This document shows positions 38,801-39,576 of a stretch of 39,576 bases of DNA, piece by piece. The stretch is taken from NCBI GenBank assembly GCA_025454725.1, contig JALONW010000008.1, positions 1-39,576 of the forward strand, given 5' to 3'. The stretch comes from Anaerolineae bacterium. GTDB lineage: Bacteria > Chloroflexota > Anaerolineae > Aggregatilineales > Phototrophicaceae. Within the stretch, counting starts at the first letter, position 1. Each line of letters begins with the position of its first letter. Below the pieces are notes generated by a model. It had not been told where the DNA came from, searched no databases, and saw only the letters and a program-made list of their open reading frames with translations. A program made the position numbers and the translations under genes.

Positions 38801-39020
38801 CGCCGAGGTCGAGGCTGCGCTGGGCGGGGTTGACCTCGCCTCTCGGCTGTTGGCCTATGTCGGTCAGACCCCGCAGGCCGGGTCACAACAGCGGGCGCAG
38901 GCGGGTGCGTTGACCGACCAACTGCGCGTATGGCTCTCGCCCGGAGCACTGCAAGAGGCCGCCAGCCACGCCGCCGCCGCCTCGCTGGACGAGATGGTCG
39001 CACTGGCTTCGGCCAACTGA
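35834..39020 (+). CDS. Pseudokinase-like - STAND NTPase - TPR protein; reading frame broken near 37743
   Basis: ORF 35834..37807 (AIGQGSMGVVYRG, VAIKHL, HRALSSVNIM, DFG, GTGGIGKTRLAL, FLVMDNWDHLL) continues as ORF 37725..39020 (VRDAHARFYLKEL...TPR), matching the paralog's ...AEKLDEMGLAEAVRLAHSDFYLNQL. Confidence 0.88.
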
Positions 39021-39027
39021 CGACCCT

Positions 39028-39576
39028 CTAGCGCTGCAACACACACACCGTCAGGCGCTCATCCGAGGCGGCGGGACAGGTACGGACAACCCCCTCACCG
39101 CCCAGCCGGAAGCCGTCCGCCCAGAAATCTGAGTCGGTCGCCTCGGCTACCACCAACCCGCACGCCTCTGGCAGCGGCACGACTTCATCCGTAAACAGCG
39201 CCACACATTCGCCCGGCGCAAGCGGCAGCACCCGCCGACCGTCCCCGTCCAACACGACGGGTAGCACGGTGCTGTACAGCGCCGCCGCGCCGAGGTCAAT
39301 TGAGTCACCCGCGCCCACCAAAGTGACATCCAGCGGCATCCACAAGTCAGGCGACGGGTTCTTGACCACCAGTACGCCGGGCGTATAGCTAAAGTACAGG
39401 TAGCGTGCGGTGGTCGGGTCGGGCGATGGAGTAACATACCCCTCGCAGACACGGGGATTGTCCGAGTCAGCAGGGACGGCGGTCTGACAATCGGCTACGG
39501 CCGCGCCCGCGATGGACAGTCTGAAAGTGGACGGTTGGGCCAGCGGCGTCCAGACATGGATTTCGCTGGTGCCAGT
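39028..39576 (-). CDS. Hypothetical protein, 5' partial (runs off window)
   Basis: Frame open to base 39576 (TGTSEIHVWTPLAQPSTFRLSIAGAAVADCQTAVPADSDNPRVCEGYVTPSPDPTTARYLYFSYTPGVLVVKN...); no family recognised. Confidence 0.6.
   Translation of the reverse strand, partial: TGTSEIHVWTPLAQPSTFRLSIAGAAVADCQTAVPADSDNPRVCEGYVTPSPDPTTARYLYFSYTPGVLVVKNPSPDLWMPLDVTLVGAGDSIDLGAAALYSTVLPVVLDGDGRRVLPLAPGECVALFTDEVVPLPEACGLVVAEATDSDFWADGFRLGGEGVVRTCPAASDERLTVCVLQR

Noticed and set aside
1-39576. CRISPR array, transposase, integrase or prophage genes
   Set aside because: No regularly spaced direct repeats and no recognisable mobile-element proteins in the window.

Overview
The window is high-GC bacterial chromosome. 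Gene content and style suggest Chloroflexota (inference only; no search was run). It holds about 26 protein genes, one tRNA-Leu(CAA) and several clear intrinsic terminators. Recognisable genes: GGDEF/EAL phosphodiesterase (partial), PilJ-N/PAS sensor, CrtI-type desaturase, a frame-broken GNAT, an HNH nuclease, a PfkB-family kinase, dnaN, mdh, a PQQ/BamB-like propeller, an ECF sigma/anti-sigma pair, a five-gene peptide/oligosaccharide ABC importer with a small membrane protein and GntR/HutC regulator, two tandem Amt transporters, an APH-like kinase, a threonine dehydratase-like enzyme, an alpha/beta hydrolase with a divergent TetR, a class A PBP-like protein, and two divergent Ser/Thr kinase-STAND-TPR proteins. 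Strongest leads: (1) a ~300-nt structured RNA upstream of dnaN, with its own sigma70-like promoter, an H-type pseudoknot and an intrinsic terminator, not matching any RNA family I recognise; (2) a class A PBP-like protein that keeps the fold signatures but has lost the key catalytic motifs of both its glycosyltransferase and transpeptidase domains; (3) a divergent pair of kinase-STAND-TPR paralogs, one with an intact HRD kinase motif and one with HRA (predicted pseudokinase); (4) tandem amt genes with a nearly identical leader containing two small hairpins; (5) a palindrome at the ABC-operon promoter that fits the GntR/HutC operator. Three genes are split by apparent single frameshifts (GNAT, PBP-like, second STAND), so sequencing error must be excluded first.
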